Part shown: piece after piece, positions 1 through 13,300 of the stretch
Numbering within the stretch: the stretch's first letter is position 1
Layout of the letters: every line of letters begins with the position of its first letter
Origin: Eopsaltria australis
Taxonomy: Eukaryota; Chordata; Aves; Passeriformes; Petroicidae
Assembly (NCBI GenBank): GCA_034509425.1
Contig: JAVTVJ010001329.1
Span: 372,001 to 436,000 of the forward strand
Direction of reading: 5' to 3'
Length of the DNA stretch: 64,000 nt
Translations under genes and position numbers: made by a program
Notes under the pieces: model-generated
What the model was told of the DNA's origin: nothing
Database searches by the model: none
The model's input: the letters and a program-made list of their open reading frames with translations, nothing else

Positions 1-1272
1 TCTCAAAGCAATTCCCATGGCTCAGGAAGCCATACCCCTGGCTGTGGCACCAGTCCTTTAACCATTTGTTGATTTATCAGATTCAAACCCTTTCAAACCC
101 CTTCCTTTTGACTGGAAGGATTGACTCTGAACTCCAGAACCTTCACTGCCTCTCCCTTCTCAGCCTGCTCCTGGATGTATCACTGGCACCCATGTGAAAC
201 AACAGGGGCAGGTAATAGTGGACTGTACAGGGCTCGTTTGTCTCTCAGAGACATCCCTGACAGGAGCCCCAGGGAAGCAGCACCTCTCTAGAGAGTGTGT
301 CAGGTTGGCAAATGGGTGCCTTGCTACCTCTCAGTTGCCTCCTACTAACCACCCATCAACTTTCCTTAGCTGTGCTGCTTGTTACACAGGGAGCAGGTTG
401 GGCTGCCTTACTCAGCTACAGCATTTCTCCTGATGTGACAGGATCTTACATTGAAACATTGAATTATTATGAATTCTGTTTACAAGGTATCCTGAATTCA
501 TCCATATATTTGTGAAGTTGAGGGCTTAAAGTGTTTAGGGTTGGTGAATCTTCTTCCTTGCTAAATAATAAAAGTACCAATTAAAAGGTAGTAAAGTGAG
601 ATCTGCTCTGGGAACTTTTGAAAATATGTTTATGTTTTCATATATGCATATATAGTAGTTGTAATAATATATACATAAAATTGCATAGATTTTAAAAAAA
701 ATAAATATATCAAAATATTTATTTTGCTTCTGTCTGAAAATTCAGCCTGGATTTATAAACGAGCCTTCTTTTTTCATGCATAGTTTTTGGTCATAGGTAT
801 CTTTTCCTTGAAAGTGGCTAAAGCTATTATGCTATGTGTTGTGGTCTTCAATTTTTCAATACATTGTACTATAGTGAATCTATGGCATGTGTAAAATCCT
901 GCATTTGTTTGATTTTCTTAGTTTGTAGACAGTTTGTGTATAATGGGGTTGTTTACACATATTCATCTTTACCTAAGGGGTATGACATTAACAGAATATA
1001 TATCCAGGGTACTACATGAATATTAATTTGAAACTAAAATTTCATAACAAGAAGATTATTTTAAGAAAAAGAAAGATGCTCAGGTGATTTGTTATGTATC
1101 TTTGTGGCTGATCTGTAACTGTCTTCTGGTAAGTATGTAATTTTGATTATTTTTTAGTCAGATTTTTTTATTTGGATGGTTAATCAAAAATACATAGGCT
1201 GAAAACCTGTACTTTATTGAAGCAGGAGGGAGAGAAAAATTTGCAAGTTCAGATACATCTTTTTATATTCAG
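1..1272. other. Intronic or upstream sequence, no exon recognised
   Basis: AT-rich sequence with short open frames. None has both splice sites and a phase that would join window exon 1, so it is probably a CPLANE1 intron. Confidence 0.5.
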
Positions 1273-1355
1273 CAGGTCGCCATTGCAGCTGTAGACAGTG
1301 CTCAAGGAGATCCAAACGTGGAAGACACAAAGGAAGAAAAGTCTGAACAGAATAT
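1273..1355 (+). CDS. CPLANE1: CPLANE1 exon (window exon 1)
   Basis: It reads [20 protein letters not shown] and continues acidic. The acceptor is ATTCAG followed by another CAG, so the start could be 1276. The donor is GTAAGG at 1356. It ends in phase 2. No exon upstream of it was recognised in the window. Confidence 0.72.
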
Positions 1356-4300
1356 GTAAGGGACTTGTTGGTGTTTTTTAATTCTTCTTTTAACTTTGCA
1401 TAAAAATCTGAAGTAGTTTTGTTAATGGTTGTGTCCAGTGATGTCTCAGGGGTTCCTGCTGTTGCTTATTGTACCAAAGTCATAGTTTCAAACAGTTTCA
1501 GTCATCTCTTATTTCATGTTCAGGCATTTCACATATATGGAGAGCCAGGTTGATGAGTCATAATTTTAGTAATGATCTAATAAAATAAACATGGTTTATG
1601 AGAAGGTGTATTTTATCTAGGAGAAGGACAGACAATAACTGGAAAAATGGAAAATCTTACTATGATGGCATATAAGTAACTGTTCGTATGTATACATAAT
1701 GTTTGTGAAAAACTTTTAAATGGCTTACTTTTAGAAAGATTTGAAATCTCCTACTATTTTAAAATTACATAATTGTTTTAACTGAATGTAAGATGCCCCT
1801 CAAGAATTTATTATGGCATTGTTTTTTCTCTTCTAGAGATGCAGATTACTGTGATATTAACAGTATTAGTTAGATTGGATTTTCTCTTCCTTTGTCTACT
1901 GGAATCGACCTCTTTTTTGCCAGCTATCTGTCTTTAGTAGCCAGAACTTTTCCAGTGCTTTTGTTTGAGTCAGTTTCTGATTGCTAGGGGAGACAAAACA
2001 TGAATGTCAATATTTGCCAGCTCAGATTACAGTGTAATGCAATAATTGAAACAATGCAGATCAGTATAGCTTTGATCAAGTGGCTTTCAGGTATTTAATC
2101 TCATACTAATTAAAATACTTTCTCAGGAGGTTATATGTATATTTATACACATGCATGTATATAAAATGAAAACAGCATGACAAATTATTGTAGTATTTGC
2201 AATACTGATTTTTTTCTCTCTTTGTAGTATGACTGAGGTTGTTACTAGCAACATTTTCCACTCATTCTCTTTAAAACAAGATGCAGAAGTTCCTAGGTAA
2301 GATAAACCTATACTGTTTCATGTAATAAAATAAAATTTTCCATTTGAAGTAATGTGATGTGTAGATTTGACTGCAAAATATTTGCAGGTATAGTGTATTG
2401 TACCTGCAAACTAAGTAGCTTTTTCTGAAACTTATTTGTACTATAATCCTCGTGGATCATATTCTCTTATGTGTTGTCTGGAATATCACATGAATCAAAT
2501 GTTAATTCAGAGCTACCAGATGTCAAGAGACATAATAGTTTTGTTTTCTAGTTCTGGACAGAATTTGTTATATAATATTACTGTAGAAGTTGCTTGGTTA
2601 TATAGAACACCCGAATGATATTTTAAACTTACATATACGTTATAATTACAATCATTAAAATGCATATATCCTATAGCAACTCACAGACTTACATAAATAA
2701 ATACAAAATAGAGAGAATGTTGGAATTGGGAAAAGGAGTCAGGAGTCAGTCTCAGGCTTTCAGTTCTAGAACAGTCCTCTGTGAGGCTTTTTTCAGTTTA
2801 GAGGAAATATGAACTATATATACATTTGAGTTCCGTTTTCATATGTCTCCAATCTCTTTTCCTTCTTGAGCATTCTTATCAACTGTTTTTAAAAAAAAAA
2901 TTTCTCAAATTTTTGGCATTTCTGGCCATATTTGCACAATCTAATTGCCTTCCAAAAGATTTCCTATGCCCCTTCACACCTATTACATATCTAAAACTAT
3001 TACTCATTAGCCATGGGTTTATGCTTCTGTTTGTTCACATTCTTGGAGGCCATCCTGTACAACTGTAAAAAGTCCCCCAAGGGTTGCCTGTATCCATAGC
3101 AATGTCAGCATTTTTCTTAAACAGAGAAATATCTTTTGGGACAATTTCTGTTGGTGTAAGTAAAGACCTTCAGTTTTTTTGTAGCTTAATGTGAATCCTA
3201 GCACTCCTTCATTTAAGGAATTCATGTACTTAATATGCTTTACCTACTGAAAGATCTTATTATCACTGTGGGAAAATGTAATGTATTGTACACATTACTC
3301 CAATTATAAATTACTTTCTTTAAGCTGAAATCGTGTTACTTTTTATGCCCAAATATCTAAAGGAACATTAAGTCACAGTGAATCTGCCTTCTGCCTTATT
3401 TCAACTAAAAATGTCCCTCTTCATTTTCCATCACCTGCTTGACTTCATGACTAACTGGGCCTTTTTTTCTGTTGGGTTTTTTTTTGGTCAAATAATTGTT
3501 TTCTGCCTGTATCTGTAGTGAAAATAATATTTTAGATATACTTGTGGCTACAAAATTAGATAGAACTTACATCTTTACTGCTTTTTTTCATTCAGTACTT
3601 TAAGAAGTGTTGGGAAATATATCATACATGCTCTCTGGTCAAGACTGTGCAATATTAATTATTAAGTTGTTCCTGCAAGTTAATTATGTTTTTAAAATAC
3701 ACAGGTATCTTTACAATTTTTCTGGATTGATTTAAGGCAATCTTGTATAGGTGCTTTGGACTCTGAATGTTTTTCATAGTTTTATTCTTTTCTTTCTTAA
3801 GTAGTGCAGACATTTCTGGAAGTGATTCTCAGCCCTCTCAGACTGCTGTGTCAGCTCCGTCAAGTCTTGCCTCCCATGCTTCCATTTGTGCAAAGAAGCA
3901 AGAAGTCAAGGAAGAAGTCCCTAGAAAAGAGAAAACAAACACATCAGAAACTGTCAGGCAGATGCTGCAAGATGAAATGTTTAAATTAGTTCAAGTGAGA
4001 GCATCTAATTTTTAAGTAGTTTTCATGGTACCAACTGTGTTGTTTAACAATGGAAGTAACTACTATTTCAAAGGTATTCTGTGTGTGGTTGTTATTGAAA
4101 AAGATTTCCAGTTCCATGTTAACCACTGTGAAAACTTATTTTAGACTTAACTCTTGCTTTTGATTCAAGAAAATGAGTGATATAGTAATAGAAGTTTGAG
4201 TGTATTTTAGCTTATGTAAGTCAATGAGCTTTAATAGTTTACATTTGGAAAAATTCCCATGCTGTAATAACTTTTCAACTGTACTAGGATTTAAGTGGTG

Positions 4301-7300
4301 GTAGTACATTGAGACAATTTTAAGTGATCTTGCATTTATTGAAACTTCACAAAAAAGTGAAGACATTAGTCTTGATTTAGCATAACCTGTGGCAGGTATT
4401 TATTTTATCTCACAAGAAAGTTCAGTACAGTAAACAGTTATGCAAGTGAATCATTGTTGAATCATCCCAGTATTGGGATGTTTGTTTTGTCATCTGATAG
4501 TGAACAGCTGTAAGATAGCTTAGACATTTTTGCTAGGATTTCTGTCAAAGTTATTGGCATTGTTAACTTTGTTCATGTGTGTATTCAGCTACAGCAGATC
4601 AACTTCATGAGTTTAATGCAAATGGTGCAGTCCTCCTTTACCAATGTGCCAAGTGTGCAACAAATGTTACAACAGCATCCATCAGTTAACCTGGCAGGGA
4701 GCCAGCCTGCACACCCCGCTGAAAGCAGTGCTTCTCCAAAAACACAAGTGCCCACTCAAGAAGAAAAAGGAAAAACTTGTCAAGAGAACTCTGCTTTTCA
4801 GCCAAGGAAGAGTGTAGAAGATGAAAGCAACAATGGCCAAATAAAAGTAGGTGATTCAAAGTGTGGTTTATGAAGATTTTTCAGGATATCTGATATGTTA
4901 TCTCTCCTGTTGAGTTAGGAAATGTGTTCGTAGTGATTGGTGTAGACAGAACTATTTTTGTGCATATTTAGTGTGTAGTTGATATGTAAATGCTGGTTTG
5001 CTTGCTTTTCTCGTTTAGAGTCATCTGGATAGGAGTGCCTCTTTGACATTATTTGAAAGCAACAGCAAGGAAACAGGATTAATGTCACCATCCCAAGATT
5101 TGCATTCTTCAGTGCCTACTAAGCCACTTCATCTCCTAGCTCCTTCCTCAGGCATCCAGAAAAAAATAAAGCTTATCCCTGTTGAAAAAAAAATTAGTTA
5201 CTCAAATGGATTTCCTTTGCTTAAGCTCGAATCAAGTTACCATGTCAAACCAGCATTTTTACATCCAGCAGAAATGTCATCAGCTTTTACTAGACCACCC
5301 CTAGTACCACGACTAGCTTGGAGTTCATCAGTTTCCTTATGGAACCATCAGTCATCATACACACCAAGAAAGAATAAGGCAGAAGATTTCCACAGGAGTA
5401 GATATAACCCTGAGATTCCAAGAGAAATGCATGAGGAAAAGGAGAGATGGGCTGAAAGAGTGCATAAGGGACCTCCAGAACAGCTGAATTCAGATCAATA
5501 TGAAGGACAGCAAGATTCACCTCAGCTGCAGTTCTCTGCAAATGCGAATGTATTCAAAGCACCAACCACTCAGAACCTGGCTGGTATTCCACTGTTGCAC
5601 TTGCAACTTGACCCAGTACCTAGAGTTCCACCAGCTGTAAGGCAGCCAATCACTACTACTTTAATACCTATTAAACCTGCAACAAAGGATGCTGACTCCA
5701 GAGGAACACTACAGGATGCAGGAATATCACTACTTCAGATTAATTTACCTCAGAAAAAGAAGGTATTGGATTTTAATAACGTATTTTTCTATATTGTAGT
5801 GTTTTGTCAGTTTCATGGTTTCTAACTCATCACAAATAAGTTCATGTTTACGGACTGTGGAATTTGAAAGTGTGCAGTACAGGTACCAGGAGGGATCTAG
5901 AATTAAGGGTTACCTGCTTATTGACATGTCAATATGTGGCAGGCTGCAAGCCTGAAAATGTTCTTAATGACATTGGATTGATTCTACATTCTATAGTTCA
6001 TCAATGTTCAGCCCACTGGTACTGAGTGTAAAGAATTTACTATCTAAAATACCAGACAATATTTGTATGGTAAAAAAATAAGTTTTCTTCCCAGAAATTA
6101 TAATAGAATTATTTGCAGAAATAGAATGTGGTGAAAAATCCTTTTTTGCAGGGCAGAAATTGAATGGTAAAAGGCTTAGTAAGAAAAGTTTACCAATGCT
6201 GAATACCTGATGTTTTGAAAAATGTTGTTTCTGTTTAACTTACATGCATACATATCCCAGTTGAGAAGAATGGAAATATTTTTCCTTGAAAGGTTCTTCT
6301 TCAATCCTTGTTTACGTTGGATGGTTCCTAACTTCACCCTGAACTACACACATCAGAAATGCAAATATTAGTGAAATATGTTCTGTGGAGAAAATTCATA
6401 CCTTTTAATTAATTTTCAGAAAATAGTTAATGCAGGTACATTTTGGCAGAGGTTCTGATCTCTGGTGTTATTAATATTCCATTTCCATATTCTTTACAAA
6501 ATGCTACAGGAGTTTATTTGTATAACTGAAATCCAAACTGGACTTACTTTTTTCATCCAGTCTGACTGGGGTTCCACTCCTGTGTTTTCTCTGTCTTCTT
6601 TCTCTCTAAACCCTCTTAGGCACCACAACTCATTCCGCTACAAGATCTCATTGCATTTGAGCAACGCCACAAGCATCATTCTGTGCCCAGTACTTCCTTT
6701 GGACAAGACGAAACCAAACCTATCCAGCTACTAAGAACTGATGTTGAACCATTTGAACTAAGAGATGTGCAGAGCAATAGAAAAAGGCAAGCTAGATTTT
6801 TAAAGTGGAACTTCATTTTGGCAGACTAACTGGTAACCTGTACCTTCTAGCTTTGACATCAGAGAGAGTGGATTCTCTCAGCAGAGAATAAAATAGCAAA
6901 TGTTAGTAAAGACATAGCAGAAGTGTATCATTAGGGTGTGAGGAAGGTTTTTTCTTAGGAGATTGATAGGAAGAGCATTCAAGAGGAAATGGTTCTCATT
7001 CCACTATCTGTGTTTTGAAGTCTTGTTGTCTCCTGACTGTTTGCTATACACTCTTTATGAAATGCTTCACTCCTTACACAGTGCATATTATTAGACTACT
7101 GTCTGGACTGCATGTTGCCACTATCATCTTCAAGGAAGAAAGGATTATTTGCTCTTTCAGTATAATTAAATATGTAGGCTGTTTTTAATACCGACAGTGG
7201 TTTAATACAGACAGCTGAGGCTTGGTTGGTGTTTACTGCTTGTAAGTAGGTTATTCATTAGTTACAAAATCGGAACTGTTTGATGTTAATTGATTGCACC

Positions 7301-10300
7301 AACAGTTAAAACAATTTGTTTAACCTGTTTACATATTTTTGTTCAGTTCTCATAGAATGCAGTTAGAATGTTCTGGAATAGAATACTTGGTTTCTTCCAG
7401 TTATGAGGCTTTTAATTATGTCATTTTGGAGCAGAGGCTCAAGAGGAGTTTTTCACTCTTAAGGTGAAAACTTGCTACACAAGTAACTGCGGATAGAGTT
7501 TAGAATACATTTTGATAGTATCTGCGGAAATGCTTAAAGCTACAGTTGCTGACATATAATCTACTTGTCACATATTAAAGAAGAAGCTACAGCTACTGAT
7601 GTGTAATCTACTTGTCATCTAGTAATTAGAGAACTTGTATGGTAGTTGAAGTTTGCTTCTTACAGACTCCTTACAAGCATTTTGTGTAGTAATTATTGAT
7701 TATACACAAGATATAGATGTGCAATGTTATGTGATTTGTAATATTTAATATAAAGTTATTAGACAATGGATAGATTTTAGTGTGATTGCTGGTATTTTTA
7801 TGAGTTCCTACAACAGTTTCATGTAGATTTCAAGCAGACAGAAACTGTGGTTTGAAATGACCTATATGCAGGAGCTCTGTTTATCTTTTCCAATCTTTAT
7901 TTCAGTGTGTATTTCTTAATGGTAATCTTTCTTGGAAAACAACAATGATAGGTATTGTTATTATTTCAGAGCACTTCTTACTCATTGTCTGTAATTATTA
8001 TGTTGACAGTAAAAAAAGACGTAGCAAGAAACAATTGAAAGAGAAGGAGGAAAAGAAGAAACCAAGCGTGTCCTTCCGCCCAGATGACTCCATCATCAGT
8101 ATTAGTGACACAGCTGTGGTTACAGAATCAGAGACTGAGGTACAGAACTATGAGTTTTTCTTAGCCTTTTTCCATTCAAGTATTAACAACAAAGAAAGAA
8201 GAAGAAAACTATAAACTAAACAATAATGTACTGCTCTTTCAGACTCTAGCCTAGAAACAGTATACATGTTTTTAATTCATATACTTGCATTTTTTGTAAA
8301 TAGGAGATAAAGGATTCCAAAGTTGTTATGTTTTTTTCTGGAGCATGAACTTGTCTGTTTTGATAGGATACAAGTCTGCATGTACATTTGTAGTAAATAT
8401 GCACAAAAATGTTAAAAATGAAAAAAAAAAAATTCTAGTAGTAATGATAGGACAAATGACCAAGGCATTGCTCTTTCCATGTGGGACTGGATGGATGACA
8501 ATATAAGAATAAGGATGTGGAGCATTGGGTTCTCAGTTCTGTCTCAGCCCTGATACTGAAAGAAGAAAGCCTTCATCAGGCTTGGTTTTGGTTAGGCCTT
8601 TTTGGTATCTTTTGGGGGTTGTCCTTGCAAGTACCAAACTTCAAGCTAGAACAGTACCAGTTTACTGCTGGATCACTGCCCAGAGCTGTGTTTCTGGTCC
8701 ATGCCATACTTTCTCTGAGACTTCACTCCAGCACAGCAGCTGCAGACCCTCACCAGATCTGGAGATGTTGGTCAGGGTACAGCAAGGGAAGGATAGACTC
8801 AAAAAGAAAAAAGGAATTTGTGTTACTGCACATCACCCCAAGGTATCTAAGAGAATGATACATAGGCAGTAACTTCCACTAAGTTGGAATGAATCAGAGG
8901 AATTTAAAAAAGGGTTGAGAAAAGTAAGTGACAATTATTTCTTTTTTTCCCCCAAATCACTACTCAAATGAGGTCTGTTGGATAGTTAACATCATCAAGA
9001 AATCCTTTAGTCTGCACTGGAACTGTTTTTAAAGCTTATTCTTTTTTTCCTTATATTAGCATCACAAACCAAAGTCGACATGTTATGTTCCAGATGGTTT
9101 TCTCATCTCAATGGGCAAGTACAAGTCTTCTTAATGCTTTGAGGCTCAAATAAAAAATTATCAAGGAGCATTAGTCTATTAAAATTCACAGTAAAACTCT
9201 ACAGTCATCAATGTGTTAAAAACTTGGATAATGTGGTCTGTGGGTAATTGAGATTACTGGTTTATGGGATCTTTCCCCAGACCTTTCAAGATATACAACA
9301 AGTGTTCAGAATTTCTGGGATATACTAGTTTTTTAGGGGATTGGTGTGGAGAGAGATGCAGGCAAGTTTAGGATCTTGTATGAATTATCTGAACATTTAG
9401 AATAGTTTTCCTATAGAAGTATTTTAGTTTTTCTTAAAAATGAGTGATAGTCTATAAACAATAGTTAATGAAATAATAACAGTATGTTGAGTGAATTTAA
9501 TTAGCTGTGGTTGACAGTGATTTCTGTTCATGTGGTTAATCAAAATAATTCTGTAAACCTTTCAAATCCTAAATTTTTTATTTATTTTAAAAAGATATTA
9601 TTCCAACATTGTTTGCCTGCATGTTCTAATTACAGAAAATTTAGGGCTCTTGTAAAAGAAACTTAATGTTTGCAGTGTTTCTAGCTTGCAATATACAGAC
9701 CATGCCTGTGGAAAGATTTCTTTCTTTATAGTATATTAATTCATGACAATATTCAGTTCTGTCACAGGACAAAATGCAATTCATTATCTGAAATTTGGCC
9801 TTAAAGAAATTCAAACTCTGTAGAAACAATAATAATGAAATAAAGACATACATGTCATAAATATGATTCCCGACCTTCTACAACATGAAGCAGACTGTTA
9901 CTGTTCAACATACTAAAATATTTAATTTAAAAATCACATATCTAAACTGAATCTTGATTTTAATACAGTGTAACGTTGTGTCAGTTGTATATTCACATAA
10001 AGGAAATAGCACAAACTTTTCCTGGAATCATTTATGAGGTATGCTTAGAGAAAAGTTAAAATTATCTGTCAGAAATACAAATAAGAAAATGTTGGAGCCC
10101 ATCGTTCTGAGTTAGTATCATTGCTTTCAAAGATGTCTAATTTTTATGTCATTTATAGACACCTGTTTTGTATTACCACATTTTAGATGCAATGGAGAAA
10201 GCAAGTACTGTCTCAGCAGATCTCCATTATTTGGCTTCTGTAGGAAAAAAACCAGCAGAAACTCAAGATGCAAGTACAAATACTAGCATAGGTAAGTGCT

Positions 10301-13300
10301 ACACAGGTGATCTGCAGAAACCAGCTACTTCTGGTGCTGCTTCTTGATCAGTTGTTCTATTTAGTCAGTTTTCAAAATGCAGCAAGTTTGTAAAAGGAAA
10401 ACAATTTTCTGTGCTCTCATTTCTTATTTCAAGAAGAATTAAACCAGAAAACATTGGAATATAAATTAGAAAACAGTAGTTAAAATAATAATAATTAAAA
10501 ATATTACTGATGCAATTATATCAGAATCTCCTCATGCTTTCTATAAGTTAGGTCTGCTGTGACTGTTTCTGAAAGCTTGCTTTAACTTGACTTTATCTAA
10601 ATGCCTTTTAGACAGTGTTTCACACTTGACTGAAATTGTTTCCTTGCCTCTTCCCCCACAACTTTTCTTTGATTGTGACCTGACAAATCAGAAATATAGC
10701 TCAGATACTGCTATTGGTGTCTTTACTTTCCTTAAATTCATGCATTCTGGTCTTTTTTTTATTCCAATCAAGTGCTCGAATCATATCAGGATCATGGGAT
10801 CAGTGGTGGAAATGAAGTTTCCAAAGTTCAAAAAAATGAGCCAGTCACGTCTCTTCCTGCATCAGGTGTGACTGCAGTCTCTCTCTGCTTCATTTGTTGT
10901 CTGGGGAGTCTGTAAAAGCATTACTGTTGTAACATGGGACCTGAGAGGGCTTAATGCAGGGTGTAGATAATATCCTAATTTATATAAGTACTTGAAACCC
11001 GATCCTTATTTTGTGGATTTTAGCTTGATTTTACTACCACTAAATCTTTGTTATTTAGTATAATGTCGACCAAATTAATTGACCAGTGGGTTGTTAAAAA
11101 AGATCACATGAAACTGAGCTGCAGTAGCATTGTTCCATAAATGCACTACATAGGTTTCAGAACCCAAGTATTTCCCCTGTGGTACCAAGAGAGCATACTA
11201 ATTTTTCCATTATTGTAAAATTCAACAGTGTTTTTCCATTTGAAGATAATTTTACTACATCGCATGACTCATTTGCAGATAGTTTTATTAGAGGTTTCTA
11301 TCTGAGTAATCTAATTTCTTTGGATTAAGTAATGATGCAGATTTTTTTTTTTACCTAAGTAGGAGGGACTTGGATATTAATAGCAATCTAGATGGCAGCT
11401 TAGTCAAAGCTTTTCTTATCTTCTAGAGAATGCAGAGCTGTTTCCTAATAGTCTGAAGTTTTTGTGGCTTTTACTGTAAATATAATACTGACTATTATTA
11501 TTTCCTTGTAGAATCATCTAGTTCCTCTGTGATACTACTGCCAGACATGTGTTTAAACCTGAGTTTCCCCACTGAAGTGAATGAGAAACTTTTACCATCC
11601 TCTCTGCCAGATGCACCTGATTTGGTTAGTGATCTAATGTACATATGGTTGAAGTGCATTTTAACTATACTGTTTGTCTTCATGAATTTGTGTTCTTTGT
11701 TTCTGCATGAGTCAGTTGTGTAATATGGTAGGGAAGATGGTATTTATTTTGTTCCTAAAACAAAAAGCCTTTCAGCTACAAGTGTAAAGAGGTAAACACA
11801 GGAAATGGTGAACAGTGCACTATCAACAGCTCATTCAAAACATGTACTGTGTAATTCTTCATTATCTTGTTGTTTAGCATAAACGGGAATATATCAGTGT
11901 GATTGACATTGAAGACAGTGACATCCTTAGCAAGTTGCCCATGATACCTGAGTCTGCAGAAGAGATAGCTACTGCACAGCAAAATGAGGAGCTTGAAATT
12001 CCATCTACTGCAAAACTTCATCACACAGCAGCTTCTGTTACTAATGCAATTCCACCTGAGGCACTTCAGAAGCAAGGTAAACCATTTTGGTTTTAAATCC
12101 GAGAAAAAGCAGTACTCTTTTGTTGTAATACTCCCACAGAAAATCTGCAGCCTTTCCCCAATTAACCTCATGGGTTTATAGTCTTAAACATTAACATTGA
12201 TGCATTTGACTTCTTTTGTAATGATTCTTGCCTCCTAAAGCATTCTGTTAGGTGGGCACATCTATGCCTAATTACATGCAGTATTTAGGTGCTTGTGGCT
12301 TATTCAGTGACATTGGTGCATTCTTTTTTTTTTTTTTATTTTAAGATGATCATCAGAAAAATGTATCAAACAAATTGCAAAAGAAAGATAAGTCAGATTC
12401 TGGTACAGGAACTCTTCCTTCTTCAGGGCTTCCACCCAAAGTGATTGAAAAAGAATACTTTTCCACAAAGCAGTGGGAAATGGGTATGCGATTACAGACA
12501 CTACAGAACATAGTAGAAAATATGGAGCAGGATTTCAGAAACAGCAAAATGGTGAGTGCTAACTGTTGGTTTTCAAACATTTAATTTTTTCAGCTAAAAA
12601 CAAAACCTACATTTTGAAACAATGTGTTCTCAAATCTGCTTAGTATCTGTTGAGAGATATTGAGACTAATTTTATATATATATAATATATTTATTATATA
12701 ATTGTAACACTATATATATAAATATTATCTATATTATAATACAAGTTTTACATATATGTATATATAATGTTCTTCCATATTTAGTGCTGAATCTGTTGGC
12801 TGACATGGTTGCTTACAATGGAACAAATGTTGGCCAGAATGGTGATGTTATTACTGAACGGGCAGAATGTATTTAATTTCTATATAACTGAAAAAATGTA
12901 ATAGCACACAAGTTCAGGCTGAGCAGGAGAACTTTTTGACAAAGATTTCTGCAGTTGTGTCTCTGCAAAGTATTATGTTGACTATTTCTGAAACCTGATC
13001 CTATTTGTTTCATAAAATACTTGCATTTTTTCCATCTTCATAAATCTTAATATAGAAGTAAATTAAAGTTGGGCTTTGATGGATCTTGTAGGCCTCTTCT
13101 AACTCAGGGTATTCTATGATTCACAGCAATGTAAGGACCTCATTGTGTCACACACAGTTATTACACTCAGATGGATTATTTCATCACTTACATTCTTCAT
13201 CAAGGTTGTTATTTAAGTCAAATTTTTTAAAAGCCTGTAGGGGAAAAAATCTTCACACATCCTGTATTTGTTACAACATTTCATAGCATGTGGGTTTTAA

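Noticed and set aside
8517..8872. Two overlapping 113-115 codon frames on +
   Set aside because: Both lie within a CPLANE1 intron, end without splice-compatible phase and show no recognisable protein.
11776..12171. 131-codon frame on -
   Set aside because: It is the antisense of CPLANE1 exon 12 and its flanks.
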